From positions 45,254-109,253 of the forward strand of contig CAXBFG010000009.1 of NCBI GenBank assembly GCA_963975155.1: DNA of 64,000 nt. The letters are read 5' to 3'. Position 1 is the first letter of the stretch. The number at the start of each line of letters is the position of its first letter. Below are positions 1 to 9,677 of the stretch, one piece after another. The translations under genes were made by a program, and so were the position numbers. Below the pieces are notes generated by a model that saw nothing but the letters and a program-made list of their open reading frames with translations, did not search any database and was not told where the DNA came from. Source of the stretch: UBA5109 sp963975155. Its GTDB lineage: Bacteria; Pseudomonadota; Gammaproteobacteria; Pseudomonadales; Pseudohongiellaceae.

Positions 1-1
1 G

Positions 2-880
2 ACCCGCTTGCTGGACCCCGGTGTGCTGTCCAGCCTGTCCAATCTGGAGCTGGTTGCCAAGGCTGTGGTTGAAGGCTTTGTCATGGGCCTGCACCGCTCA
101 CCCAAATATGGATTCAGTCAGGAGTTTGTGGAATACCGCTCCTATGTCGAGGGAGACGACCCCCGCCATATCGACTGGAATGTGTATTCGCGTACCGACA
201 AAACGGTTATCAAATTGTTCAAAGGTGAAACCAACAGCCACTTGATGTTGTTGCTGGATACCTCGGCGTCCATGGGTTTTGGTGCATCCTTATCCAAGTT
301 GCAATACGGAAAATTTCTGGCTGCCAGCCTGGCCTATCTGGCCTCTCGCCAACATGATGCAATTGGCGCCATGATCTTTAATGATGAAGTTGTACAGTAT
401 CGTCCGGCCACCTCGAAAAGCGGTACCCTGCAGAGTGTTATTCATACACTCGATAAAGCAGAAGCCGTTGAGGGCACCGCCATGCACAAGCCTTTCACCC
501 GCTTTCGTGAGCATGTTAAAAAGCGCGGGCTGGTTGCGGTGATTTCAGATTTCTATTGCGACCCGGATGCGCTGCTCGAAAATGTGCGCCCGCTGGCCTT
601 GCATGGGCAGGATGTCATCCTGTTTCATCTGATGGATCCGGGCGAGCTGAATCCGGACATCAAGGAATCAACACTTTACGAAGACATGGAGTCCGGCGAG
701 TCCATCGAAGTCTCTCCTCTATTTATGCAGCAGGATTACCCGGAAAAAATCAAAGCTCACATTGCCTCCATCGCGAAAACCGCCAAAGGTATGAATGCCG
801 ATCATATTTTATTGAATACCAATGAGCCGCTTGATCGGGCTTTACACAGCTACCTGACTTTTCGGGAGAAACGTGCCTGA
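2..880 (+). CDS. DUF58 (vWA-like) protein, 5' end cut by window
   Basis: A DUF58 family protein of at least 290 residues. The frame is open to the window edge and no convincing start is visible (only a TTG at base 8), so the true start probably lies upstream. The DUF58 signature is clear: an FVEYRSYVEGDDPRHIDW block near residues 42-59, then a MIDAS-like DTSASM about 25 residues later. These proteins normally sit beside MoxR AAA ATPases and BatA-type membrane proteins and are thought to act in envelope assembly or stress. The next gene starts inside its stop codon (TGATG), so the two are translationally coupled. The molecular role is unknown. Confidence 0.85.
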   Translation, partial: TRLLDPGVLSSLSNLELVAKAVVEGFVMGLHRSPKYGFSQEFVEYRSYVEGDDPRHIDWNVYSRTDKTVIKLFKGETNSHLMLLLDTSASMGFGASLSKLQYGKFLAASLAYLASRQHDAIGAMIFNDEVVQYRPATSKSGTLQSVIHTLDKAEAVEGTAMHKPFTRFREHVKKRGLVAVISDFYCDPDALLENVRPLALHGQDVILFHLMDPGELNPDIKESTLYEDMESGESIEVSPLFMQQDYPEKIKAHIASIAKTAKGMNADHILLNTNEPLDRALHSYLTFREKRA

Positions 881-2904
881 TGTCACTGCTTAGCCCTCTG
901 TTTTTACTCGGACTGCTTGGCATAGCCCTGCCTATCTGGTTGCACCGTTTGCAAACCAATGCCATGGAAAGGGAGAAGTTCAGTTCCATCATGTTTCTGG
1001 AACAAAGCCAGCAGCGAGTCCATATTCAGCGCAAGTTAAAATATTTGTTATTGATGGCTTTACGTATTCTGTTGCTGATTTTATTAATGCTTGCCTTTAC
1101 CAAACCGGTATTCTTTGTTCCTCCGGAAGGCGCCGTCACTGAAGACAGCACCCACCATGTTATCGTTGTCGATACTTCTTTTTCCATGCGGGAAGGTGAC
1201 AGTTTTGAACAGGCCATCAGGCAGGCTGAAACTGTTATCAATGCTATGGGGCCCGATGATATTGCCAGCCTGTATAGCGCCAGCGGCACAGTTCAAAGCA
1301 TTCGCTCGGCTACAGCCGATCAGGACCTGATTCTGAATGCCCTGAATACGATTGAAGCTGATAATGGTCGTCTCGATATCGGCGCTATGATTGCAGCTCT
1401 GGATAGTTTAATTGAAAGCAGTCAGGCCAATTTCATTATTCACTTTTTCAGTGACTTTCAACAAAGCGGTCAGGCCGTACGCTTTGCCGATATGATTCCT
1501 GATGTGATCAATGGTCGCCCGGTCAGTCTGAGCATCCATCAGGTGAAAACGGACCATGTCCCTAACTGGTCAGTCGCATCAGTAGACGTGACTGCCATTG
1601 ATCAGGTTCGGGTTGGTTTAAAGAATAATAGTCCTGGCGATCTTAGCGCAGAAAAAACTGTCAGCCTTGTAATCAACGATGGCCTTGCGCAAAACCTGAC
1701 GCAGACTTTTGCTGCACCGGCCGACGGGATAAGTTATGTCAGCTTCGAAAATATTGATTTTGCGGCCGGAGATAATCGTCTGAATGTCACTGTCACTCCC
1801 AATGATAATCTGCCTGATGATGACAAACGCTACACGGTTTTTGATAACTCACCACCGGCACCTGTCATTTTGTTAACGGCTAATCCCGACTCCCTGGCGG
1901 TGACCTATATCACGACGGCACTTGAAACTGTCCCACGCGGCTATGAAGTTGAGGTGCTTAACCTGAATGATTTTGATCCGCGTATTCTGCAACGCTATCC
2001 CTGGATAGTGATTGATGATATTGGTGCTGTTAACGAATCACTTGCCCAGCAACTGCAAGCCTATGTTGACGGTGGTGGCGCCATTCTGGCTGCTGTTGGC
2101 CAGGCCATGGCAGGCCGTCAGCTTATCCCGGTTGGCGGACAAAATGTCGGTGGCGGTCTGGCTTTCAGTCGCAACACTGCCTACAGCGTGCAACGCGTCA
2201 ATACTGCTCACCCGGTACTGAGCAGGACAGCCGGCTGGAACAATCTGGTTATTTCAAGAGTGCTGCCAATAGAAGCCGGTGCCGACAGTAATGTGTTGAT
2301 CAACCTCAATGGCAATATCCCCTTTTTAATTGAACGCAATATCGGCCTGGGACGTTTTCTCCTATTAAATACCAATCTTGATAACACCTGGAGTGACCTG
2401 CCGGTGCGATCGGTCTTTGTCAGCTTTATTTCCCAGGCGGCACGACACTTATCCAATGAAGAACTGCTGGTGAAAGAACAAACGGTCAACAGTTTCCTGC
2501 AGCTTGGCCAGAATGGCGGCGCTTCCGGGCAGGTTTATGACCCGGCTGGCGTGAGTCTGCTTTCACTGGCCGCGACTACCCAGGCGCAAAACATACAATT
2601 AAGCGAAACCGGTTATTATCGGGTTGTTACTCTGGGCCGGGATGTACTGATCGCAGTCAACCCTGATGCCCGTGAATCGGATTTGGAAATTATGGACCCC
2701 CAGACACTGCAAAACTGGGAAACCATGGTCGCTGGCAATGCTGGCGCAACAACTTTGGTAGATGGCGTGGCGGTCAATATCGTCAATGAAGAGCCTGTCG
2801 CTTTAGAAATTTGGCGTGTATTATTGGTTTTACTTGCTGTTATTGTCCTCATGGAATCCTTATTAGGGAACCGTTATTTACGGTTCAATACTGGAAATAC
2901 CTGA
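880..2904 (+). CDS. BatA-type membrane protein with von Willebrand A-like domain
   Basis: A 674-residue protein. The N-terminus has the two-helix BatA (aerotolerance-type) module: a hydrophobic segment at about residues 4-20, then a basic linker with ERE and QRK, then a second helix near 52-75. A vWA-like domain follows, with the metal-binding motif DTSFSMREG near residue 99. A long beta-rich periplasmic-type region (a glutamine-amidotransferase-like fold is possible) leads to a final membrane helix near residue 655. It overlaps the DUF58 gene by one base and is followed after 2 bases by the DUF4175-like gene, indicating one operon. The likely role is an inner-membrane envelope complex; the substrate is unknown. 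Confidence 0.8.
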   Translation: MSLLSPLFLLGLLGIALPIWLHRLQTNAMEREKFSSIMFLEQSQQRVHIQRKLKYLLLMALRILLLILLMLAFTKPVFFVPPEGAVTEDSTHHVIVVDTSFSMREGDSFEQAIRQAETVINAMGPDDIASLYSASGTVQSIRSATADQDLILNALNTIEADNGRLDIGAMIAALDSLIESSQANFIIHFFSDFQQSGQAVRFADMIPDVINGRPVSLSIHQVKTDHVPNWSVASVDVTAIDQVRVGLKNNSPGDLSAEKTVSLVINDGLAQNLTQTFAAPADGISYVSFENIDFAAGDNRLNVTVTPNDNLPDDDKRYTVFDNSPPAPVILLTANPDSLAVTYITTALETVPRGYEVEVLNLNDFDPRILQRYPWIVIDDIGAVNESLAQQLQAYVDGGGAILAAVGQAMAGRQLIPVGGQNVGGGLAFSRNTAYSVQRVNTAHPVLSRTAGWNNLVISRVLPIEAGADSNVLINLNGNIPFLIERNIGLGRFLLLNTNLDNTWSDLPVRSVFVSFISQAARHLSNEELLVKEQTVNSFLQLGQNGGASGQVYDPAGVSLLSLAATTQAQNIQLSETGYYRVVTLGRDVLIAVNPDARESDLEIMDPQTLQNWETMVAGNAGATTLVDGVAVNIVNEEPVALEIWRVLLVLLAVIVLMESLLGNRYLRFNTGNT

Positions 2905-2906
2905 TC

Positions 2907-5900
2907 ATGAAAGCAACCGAAAAACTCGAAGCCTATCTGGCAGAATTCCGTCAGCGGCTGAAGCGGCTCATCATTCTGCAAGGCCTGGCTGCGATCGCCC
3001 TGATACTGCTGGCCGTCTCTTTAATTGCGGCCTGGTTTTCTCTCGAGAATGGCTATGCCAGCTCAACAGTCATCAGTTTTCGACTCTTGCTGATTGCGGC
3101 TCTGGCTGCTGTTGTGATCAAAGGCATCCTCCAGCCTCTGAAAAAAATCAAGAACAATGTCAGTGCCCAGGTCGAAACCCGCAGTATCAAAAGCGACGGC
3201 AAGGGTTTTCAGGGTCGCATTGAAACCTACTCGCAGACAGCAGCTAATAATCCCTTCAGGGAATTGCTGGCCGAAGATGCGCTAAAGGTCAGTGCCGCCT
3301 ACCCGGCCACCGAACAAGTAAAAAGTAAAGACATGCAAATTGCCGGTCTTGCTGCTGCAGCCATGTTGGCGGTGCTGCTTTATATGGCTGTTGGTGCCGG
3401 ACTGTTCTCGTACAGCCTGCAAAACTTTCTGGCCGGCTGGGCCAGCGACAGCTTTGTGCCGCCGCAATCCATTATTGTCCTGCCCGGCGATGAAAGCATT
3501 CGCCGCGGCGCCAATTTGAGAATCAATGCTCAGGTGGAAGGCTTTGATCCGGATGAAGCGACCCTGCACGTCAGAAACAATGGTGAAGACTGGCAGGAAG
3601 TTCCCCTGGTACGAACCATGAATGGTTTTGAATTTACGCTGTTCTCCCTGCAGGAAGAAATGGACTACTACGTATCCACTACCGGCCTGCGCAGTCCTGA
3701 CTATACCGTTCAGGTCATTGATTTGCCCTCTATAGAAAACCTCGAGCTGACTTATTTTTTCCCGGAGTGGACCGAACGCGAAACTGAAACATCTACCCGC
3801 GGTGATATTGAAGCCCTGCCGGATACTCGTATTGCCTTGAACATAACCACGTCCGGCCCTCTGCCGGGCGGAGAACTGGTGCTGAATAATAGCGCTCAAA
3901 CATTGAGTATAAGTGGCAATCAGGCCTCTACTGAATTTATGGTTCTGGAAGAAGGCCAATACTATATTGCCGCCCTGGTTGGCGGGACTCAGGTCAGACT
4001 GAGCGATGATTATTTCATCACACTGGCAGAAGACGGCAGCCCTCAGATTGAACTGATCCGCCCTGGCAAGGACTGGGATGCCACCAATATCGAAGAGGTT
4101 CTGACCAGAGTTGAAGCCAGTGACGACTATGGCCTTGAAAGCCTGCTTGTTAAATACTCTATTAATGGCGGCGACTGGCAGGAAGTCGATTTATATGAAG
4201 CTGCCAATGACATTACTGTTGATCATATTTTCATGCTGGAAGATATGCGCACTGTACAGACACGTACCGCAAGTGCGCCGCAATTAGAATTGGGGGCTTT
4301 TGATATCGTCCTTGATAACCCCTTAAGCGGTGAAGGTGATGTTATTCAGGTTGACCCGGTAACGCAAAGTACAGAGCCGGCCAGTGCCGAAATACCCCTC
4401 AAACCTGGAGATCTGATTTCCTATTATGCGGAAGCCTCTGACCGAAATAATGCCGTGCAAACCGATATGTATTTCATCCAGATCCAGGCCTATAACAGAC
4501 GTTATTCGCAGTCACAGCTTTCCGGTGGCGGTGGCGGCGGCGGTGGCGGTGGACCGACGGATGAAATTTCACAGCGCCAGCGTCAGATCGTGGTTTCCAC
4601 CTGGAACCTGATACGTGAGCAATCTGAAGGCAATACTGGTCAGGTTGAAATCAATTCTTCGTTATTATCCGAACTGCAACTGACCCTGGCTGAACAGGCA
4701 CAGACCCTGACAGACAGGGCCCGTGCCCGTCAGCTTACCCAGCAGGATGCAGATGTGGAAAGCTTCGTTGAAAATATGGATCTGGCTATCCAGGCCATGT
4801 TCCCAAGTTCCGAGCGACTAGCCGCAATTGAATTACAGGATGCTATTCAACCGGCCCAGGAAGCCTTGCAACATCTGTTACAGGCCGAAGCCGTTTTTAA
4901 TGACATTCAAATCAGCCAGCAGCAAGGTGGTGGTGGCGGTGGTGGCGGCGGACGTGCCGGACAGGATCTCGCCGAAATGTTTGAGCTGGAAATGGACATG
5001 GAGCAAAACCAGTACGAAACCGGTGAAAACGCTTCGCCACAGGCACAACAGGAGCAACTGGATAATATTATGGACCAGCTGGACGAGCTTGCCCGCCGAC
5101 AGGAGCAACTGGCCAACAATATGCGTAACCAGCAACAACTGACTGAAGCCCAGAAATACCAGCAGGAAATGCTGAGACGTGAAACCGAACAATTGCAGGA
5201 AGAACTCGATCAGTTGCAGCAACGACAGCAGGGACAACAAGGACAACAGGGTCAGCAGCAGGCTAATAATCAGCAGCAAGGACAACAGGGCCAGCAAGGG
5301 CAGCCCGGACAAGCTGGCCAGCAGCAGGAAGCTCAGCCCGGACAAAATGGTCAACAGGGGCAGGGTCAACAAACTGCTCAGAATCAATTACAGCAGCGCC
5401 TGCAAAGTGCTGTTCGCGCCATGAATGAAGCGCAGGAGGCCATGAACAATAACCCTGGTTCAGAAGAAATGCAGCGTGCTGCCGAAGAAGCCCAGCGTCA
5501 GCTCGAAGGAGCCCGTGACCAGATAGCCCAGGACCAAAGAGCCTCTATGCAGCAATCATTTGCCAGTATGGCTGACCAGTCTGCTGATATGCTGCGTGAA
5601 CAACAGCGTATGCAGGAGCAATTACAGCAAGCTATGGAGCGTGCTCTGGCCGAACGTGAAAGCGGAGAAGATCCGGCCAGTCGTGGCATGTCGCTGACGG
5701 AAGAAATGCAACTGGCCGATGGCAAGGAAGAACTGGCCGCTGGTATACAACGCTTGCAGCAGCAAATGATGAATACCATCCAGCAATTTGGGCAGCAAGC
5801 CCCGGAAGCTGCCAGAGAACTTTCCAATGGCAACGATACTATTTCTGAACGCGAGCTGGAACTGGCTCTCTCGGATGCTGCGCTATATATCGATGCCGGC

Positions 5901-6629
5901 TATGCCTTATATATCGCTGGCAATGAGCGTAATGTTACCGAAGCCATGCGCGCCCTGAATGAAAGTCTGGAACGTGCCGAGCAACTCGCAAACGGAGCGC
6001 TTAGAGGTGACAGTGATCTGGAGCTTGCCAGAGAACAGGCACAGGACTTACGCAATCAACTGGCCCAGCTTTCCCAACAAAACGGGCAGTCCAATCAGGA
6101 TCAGCAGCAACAAGGTCAGGGGCAGCAGGGGCAAGGCCAACAACAAGGTCAGGCTAACGGACAGCAGGGAGGACAGCAAGGCGGTCAGCAGCAAGGTGGA
6201 AATGGCGGCGGCCCGGATGGCAATGTCAACGGTGCAATTGCTGCCGGCTGGTCAGGAAATGGTGCTGACAATATTCTCGACGGCCCGATAAACCTGCCGG
6301 ATAGCTTCTACGACAATCTCGATAATCTCACTGAATTAACACGTGATGCCATACCCGGCATGACCATGACCCAGGAGCAAAGAGATGAGTTGCTCGACAC
6401 TATTCGTGAACTCGAATTCAGTCGCGTCAATCGTAATGACGACATTGTTATTGAAGAATACAACAACCTGCTCGCCCTTATAGAGCAACTGGAGCTCTCG
6501 CTGCGCTCAGAAGGCGCAAATAGCAACAACCCAAACAATGTGCGCACCGCCGTACTTGATCTGATTCCCGAAGAATTCCAGGAATCGGTGGCTGAGTACT
6601 ACAGGCGCCTGTCTCGCGAAAACAACTAG
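2907..6629 (+). CDS. Large DUF4175-like membrane protein, Gln/Gly-rich
   Basis: A 1240-residue protein starting at the ATG two bases after the BatA-like stop. An upstream in-frame extension into the previous gene was not used. Membrane helices lie near residues 21-43 and 52-72, with another near 150-175. The middle resembles DUF4175 proteins. Two polyglycine runs occur at about residues 540-549 and 673-681. Long coiled-coil, Gln/Glu-rich stretches follow, with QGQQGQ repeats near 772-823 and again near 1060-1100. The tail (about 1130-1240) is ordinary sequence. It is the last gene of the DUF58 / BatA-like operon and probably spans the periplasm as its large component. The family is assigned from architecture, with moderate certainty. 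Confidence 0.7.
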   Translation: MKATEKLEAYLAEFRQRLKRLIILQGLAAIALILLAVSLIAAWFSLENGYASSTVISFRLLLIAALAAVVIKGILQPLKKIKNNVSAQVETRSIKSDGKGFQGRIETYSQTAANNPFRELLAEDALKVSAAYPATEQVKSKDMQIAGLAAAAMLAVLLYMAVGAGLFSYSLQNFLAGWASDSFVPPQSIIVLPGDESIRRGANLRINAQVEGFDPDEATLHVRNNGEDWQEVPLVRTMNGFEFTLFSLQEEMDYYVSTTGLRSPDYTVQVIDLPSIENLELTYFFPEWTERETETSTRGDIEALPDTRIALNITTSGPLPGGELVLNNSAQTLSISGNQASTEFMVLEEGQYYIAALVGGTQVRLSDDYFITLAEDGSPQIELIRPGKDWDATNIEEVLTRVEASDDYGLESLLVKYSINGGDWQEVDLYEAANDITVDHIFMLEDMRTVQTRTASAPQLELGAFDIVLDNPLSGEGDVIQVDPVTQSTEPASAEIPLKPGDLISYYAEASDRNNAVQTDMYFIQIQAYNRRYSQSQLSGGGGGGGGGGPTDEISQRQRQIVVSTWNLIREQSEGNTGQVEINSSLLSELQLTLAEQAQTLTDRARARQLTQQDADVESFVENMDLAIQAMFPSSERLAAIELQDAIQPAQEALQHLLQAEAVFNDIQISQQQGGGGGGGGGRAGQDLAEMFELEMDMEQNQYETGENASPQAQQEQLDNIMDQLDELARRQEQLANNMRNQQQLTEAQKYQQEMLRRETEQLQEELDQLQQRQQGQQGQQGQQQANNQQQGQQGQQGQPGQAGQQQEAQPGQNGQQGQGQQTAQNQLQQRLQSAVRAMNEAQEAMNNNPGSEEMQRAAEEAQRQLEGARDQIAQDQRASMQQSFASMADQSADMLREQQRMQEQLQQAMERALAERESGEDPASRGMSLTEEMQLADGKEELAAGIQRLQQQMMNTIQQFGQQAPEAARELSNGNDTISERELELALSDAALYIDAGYALYIAGNERNVTEAMRALNESLERAEQLANGALRGDSDLELAREQAQDLRNQLAQLSQQNGQSNQDQQQQGQGQQGQGQQQGQANGQQGGQQGGQQQGGNGGGPDGNVNGAIAAGWSGNGADNILDGPINLPDSFYDNLDNLTELTRDAIPGMTMTQEQRDELLDTIRELEFSRVNRNDDIVIEEYNNLLALIEQLELSLRSEGANSNNPNNVRTAVLDLIPEEFQESVAEYYRRLSRENN

Positions 6630-6840
6630 GCCATTAACGACCAGGGATGGTAGGCCAGGGTGTTTTCTTTTAGTCTTCCCGTAAATTGTAATAATTTTTC
6701 TCCCTCACCAAGCGAAAACGTTTATGCAGGTCTGCCACTATGATAAATTTTTGCTGTGGCGCTGGCATTTATCCTCAGGTATAAAATTTCCCAGCACCCA
6801 TAACTACCCATTGATTTGTTTAAGGTAAGAAGGCCCTCTA

Positions 6841-7311
6841 ATGACGACAACACCCGTAGCTGTAGATTCCATCCCGGTCCAAAAAGGTCAGACTATCTAT
6901 CCCTCACCTTTCAATGCTGCTGTTGCAGGAAGAAGCAAACGAAAACTGGGGGAACTTTTCGGTTTGAGTAATTTTGGCGTAAATTACACGCAGCTCGATC
7001 CGGGCTCTGCCTCCGCATTAATGCACTTCCATTCACGTCAGGACGAATTTATTTATGTGCTGGAAGGAAATCCTACCGTCAAAATTGGCAACGAGGAGTA
7101 TCTTATGCAGCCGGGAGAATGCATCGGATTCAAGGCAAACACCTCAGAGGCACATCAGCTAATAAATCATTCAGATAGCAGTGTCGCCTATCTGGAAATT
7201 GGCGACAGAAGTGCCGGGGATAATGTTGAATATCCTGATGATGATCTCAAAGCCAGCTTATCTGAAAATGGCGCATGGCTTTTAACTCACAAGGATGGAA
7301 GACAATATTGA
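6841..7311 (+). CDS. Cupin domain protein
   Basis: A 156-residue single-domain cupin. The metal-binding cupin motif 1 is visible as HFHSRQDEFIYVLEG (residues about 62-76), followed by a turn-rich motif 2 with the PGECIGF segment and a downstream histidine (SEAHQL). The length fits small cupin_2 proteins, which include isomerases, dioxygenases and sugar-binding proteins; the substrate cannot be read from sequence. It opens a run of four small same-strand genes alternating cupin and GNAT, with gaps of roughly 40-90 bases. That looks like a loose cluster rather than a tight operon. Confidence 0.8.
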   Translation: MTTTPVAVDSIPVQKGQTIYPSPFNAAVAGRSKRKLGELFGLSNFGVNYTQLDPGSASALMHFHSRQDEFIYVLEGNPTVKIGNEEYLMQPGECIGFKANTSEAHQLINHSDSSVAYLEIGDRSAGDNVEYPDDDLKASLSENGAWLLTHKDGRQY

Positions 7312-7403
7312 ACTCTCGTTTTAGAACAATGACCTTGACTCTGGCGTAAGTTAGAATTAGTTTTTTGCATGCTTTTTCTTAAGATAGTGACAAAGGAATA
7401 TTA

Positions 7404-7931
7404 ATGGAAGTTCGTCTTATAAAGGCTTCTGATGCAGAACTGCTTGCAAAGTATCATCAGGAAAACGCTGAACATTTTGCGCCCTGGGAACCAGAACGAA
7501 GCAAAGATTATTACTCAAAGTCGCAATTAAAATCACGGTTGCTGAGTTTCGAAAAGACACAAGATGAAGGTAAGTCCGCCTACTTTGTAGGCCTGTTTAA
7601 AAATGAGATTATCGCTCACTGTTCGCTTACCAATATTATCTATGGCCCACTACAGGCCTGCCATATGGGTTATGGTGTAAGCGAGGTTCATGAAGGGAAA
7701 GGCGTCATGACAGAAGTATGCAAGCTATCCATAGACTATGCATTTAATAATCTGGGACTAAATCGCATCATGGCGGCACACATGCCGGATAATGTCAGAT
7801 CTGCCGCTTTGCTAAGCAAGCTGGGCTTTTCTAAAGAAGGCACCGCAAAAAGTTACTTGCAAATAAACGGTGTATGGGAAGATCATATTATCTGCTCCTT
7901 ACTAAATCCCTTTAATCAAAAACAATTATAA
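7404..7931 (+). CDS. GNAT acetyltransferase, RimJ/RimL-like
   Basis: A 175-residue N-acetyltransferase. The N-terminal MEVRLIKASDAELLAKYH block, the GYGVSEVHEGKGVMTEV acetyl-CoA loop (about residues 90-106) and the C-terminal NLGLNRIMAA / NVRSAALLSKLGF segment are typical of the RimJ/RimL branch. That branch acetylates ribosomal protein N-termini or, in many paralogs, small molecules or antibiotics. The substrate here is unknown. The ATG follows an AGGAATATTA ribosome-binding region. The flanking cupins suggest small-molecule metabolism but prove nothing. Confidence 0.85.
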   Translation: MEVRLIKASDAELLAKYHQENAEHFAPWEPERSKDYYSKSQLKSRLLSFEKTQDEGKSAYFVGLFKNEIIAHCSLTNIIYGPLQACHMGYGVSEVHEGKGVMTEVCKLSIDYAFNNLGLNRIMAAHMPDNVRSAALLSKLGFSKEGTAKSYLQINGVWEDHIICSLLNPFNQKQL

Positions 7932-7970
7932 TGACATCACAGTTCCAAAGCTGTACTTGCAACTTTACTT

Positions 7971-8303
7971 ATGACTAAACTCAGCATCAATAAAGCACTT
8001 GAATCGGTAGAGCGTCACGACCAGCCGTTTATTGGACTGTTCACGCACGGAACTTTATCAGTAGAGTTTTATAAACCCATTCAGACTGATTATCAAAAGC
8101 CGCATTCCCGTGATGAAATTTATGTTATCGCTTCAGGCTCCGGTTATTTTGTTCACGGAGATTCCTGTGAACTCTTTGAAAGCGGTGATGTTTTTTTTGT
8201 GCCGGCAGGCGAAGCACATCGCTTTGAAGACTTTAGTGACAATTTTGCAAGCTGGGTATTTTTTTATGGACCTGAAAATGGTGAAAGCGGCCTACCTTCA
8301 TGA
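7971..8303 (+). CDS. Small cupin protein
   Basis: A 110-residue cupin. Motif 1 appears as KPHSRDEIYVIASGSGYF and motif 2 as FFVPAGEAHRFEDF, giving the usual two-motif beta-barrel. The first metal-ligand position reads PHSRDE rather than HxHxxxE, so one histidine ligand may be missing. The ATG at 7971 directly precedes the conserved region and no better start is visible. It lies between two GNAT genes on the same strand. Function is unassigned; binding or isomerisation of a small ligand is the general family expectation. Confidence 0.75.
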   Translation: MTKLSINKALESVERHDQPFIGLFTHGTLSVEFYKPIQTDYQKPHSRDEIYVIASGSGYFVHGDSCELFESGDVFFVPAGEAHRFEDFSDNFASWVFFYGPENGESGLPS

Positions 8304-8345
8304 ATCCCTGTATTCCAGATAACATTTTAATAACTGGCAGATGAT

Positions 8346-8882
8346 GTGCATACAATAAAGCAATTACTTCCTGAAGACTTTGACGAATTCTTTATTTATC
8401 TCAATAAACAGCTCTCTCATAATGGCAGGGATGGCAGTCCTTTGTTTATGCCCATGTCCAGGTCTCAATCCCATTTCCCAAAGGAAAAACAGCAAAGCTT
8501 TGTCGACGGCTTGAACATTCCGGTCGGGGCGCCCAGATGGCGACGAGCCTGGTTTATTGTTGAAGACTCGAAGCAAATTTGTGGTCATGTTGACTTAAGA
8601 GCGCTGCATGAGCCTTGTACTCAACACCGGTCCTTATTGGGTCTGGGCGTCCTTAAAGAGTCTCAAGGCAAAGGCTTTGGTGCATTGCTTACGCGCTACG
8701 CAATGAACTGGGCTAAATCAAATGACCTGATCGAGATCATCGATTTAGCGGTTTTATCCAGCAATCTGCCTGCAATAAGGCTTTACGAAAAACTTGGCTT
8801 TGAGAGAATTTGTGAAATTCATGATATGTTCAGAGTGGATGGACAATCTGAATCGCATATTATGATGAGTAAAATTTTATAG
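8346..8882 (+). CDS. GNAT N-acetyltransferase
   Basis: A 178-residue GNAT protein. The acetyl-CoA binding motif is the LLGLGVLKESQGKGFGALL stretch (about residues 98-116), followed by the SSNLPAIRLYEKLGFE segment typical of the GNAT C-terminus. It begins at a GTG; the two ATGs just upstream are in another frame. The family acetylates amines on proteins or small molecules, and this member has no recognisable substrate signature. It is the last of the cupin/GNAT run, with 80 bases to the VIT-family gene. Confidence 0.8.
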   Translation: MHTIKQLLPEDFDEFFIYLNKQLSHNGRDGSPLFMPMSRSQSHFPKEKQQSFVDGLNIPVGAPRWRRAWFIVEDSKQICGHVDLRALHEPCTQHRSLLGLGVLKESQGKGFGALLTRYAMNWAKSNDLIEIIDLAVLSSNLPAIRLYEKLGFERICEIHDMFRVDGQSESHIMMSKIL

Positions 8883-8962
8883 AAATATGCCTTCACAGGA
8901 GCAGATTGCGAAACCGCTCAGGAAATCTTTTTAACCAATTAATAAAGGACGCTTAAATTCAT

Positions 8963-9652
8963 ATGTCACATCACGAAATGCATAACTCCCATCGTACCGG
9001 CTGGCTAAGAGCAGCCGTGCTTGGAGCCAACGATGGTATTGTCTCCACTTCCAGCCTGATCATTGGTGTGGCTGCAGCAAATGTCTCTCAGGACTACATC
9101 GTGCTTACTGGGCTCGCTGGTTTGGTCGCCGGAGCGATGTCCATGGCGGCCGGTGAATACGTTTCAGTCAGCTCCCAGGCCGACACTGAAAATGCAGACT
9201 TAGCACAAGAAAAAATTTCTCTGGCAGAAAATCCGGAATTTGAGAAAAAGGAACTGGCAAAAATTTATCAGGATCGCGGACTCACAAAAGAATTGTCCGT
9301 TCAGGTAGCCGGCCAGCTCATGGAGCATGATGCGCTGGCGGCCCATGCCCGGGATGAAATCGGCATAGTAGAGAATGGCCGAGCCCGACCTATCCAAGCC
9401 GCCTCTTCATCAGCACTTGCTTTTACAGTCGGCGCTTCACTACCCCTGCTGGTTGCCTGGTTAAGTACACTCGATTATTTAATCACCATGGTATCCATCA
9501 GTTCACTGATCTTTCTCGCCGTGTTGGGTGCTCTTGCTGCTAGAGCCGGAGGCGCTCCCATATTGAAGGGGAGTTTTCGGGTTACTTTCTGGGGGCTTAT
9601 GGCGATGGCATTAACTGCCGCAGTGGGTTCACTATTTGGAACAGCGGTCTGA
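8963..9652 (+). CDS. VIT/CCC1-family metal transporter
   Basis: A 229-residue membrane protein of the VIT1/CCC1 family (vacuolar iron or manganese transporters and bacterial relatives). Diagnostic features are the N-terminal GWLRAAVLGANDGIVSTSS segment, the helix-2 stretch GAMSMAAGEYVSVSSQ, a cytosolic acidic metal-binding hairpin (about residues 75-130), then three C-terminal helices. The predicted role is Fe2+/Mn2+ export from the cytosol, inferred from the family. It stands alone and is convergent with the phosphoesterase gene, only 25 bases apart. Confidence 0.9.
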   Translation: MSHHEMHNSHRTGWLRAAVLGANDGIVSTSSLIIGVAAANVSQDYIVLTGLAGLVAGAMSMAAGEYVSVSSQADTENADLAQEKISLAENPEFEKKELAKIYQDRGLTKELSVQVAGQLMEHDALAAHARDEIGIVENGRARPIQAASSSALAFTVGASLPLLVAWLSTLDYLITMVSISSLIFLAVLGALAARAGGAPILKGSFRVTFWGLMAMALTAAVGSLFGTAV

Positions 9653-9677
9653 TTTTCTTCGAAGCAACAAATAACGC

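Noticed and set aside
3282..3959. Minus-strand open frame of 225 codons within the DUF4175-like gene
   Set aside because: Shadow of a well-supported plus-strand gene, no family resemblance and no start signal.
4878..5387. Minus-strand leucine-rich open frame
   Set aside because: Antisense of the Gln-rich repeat region; the leucine bias is an artefact of Gln codons read backwards.
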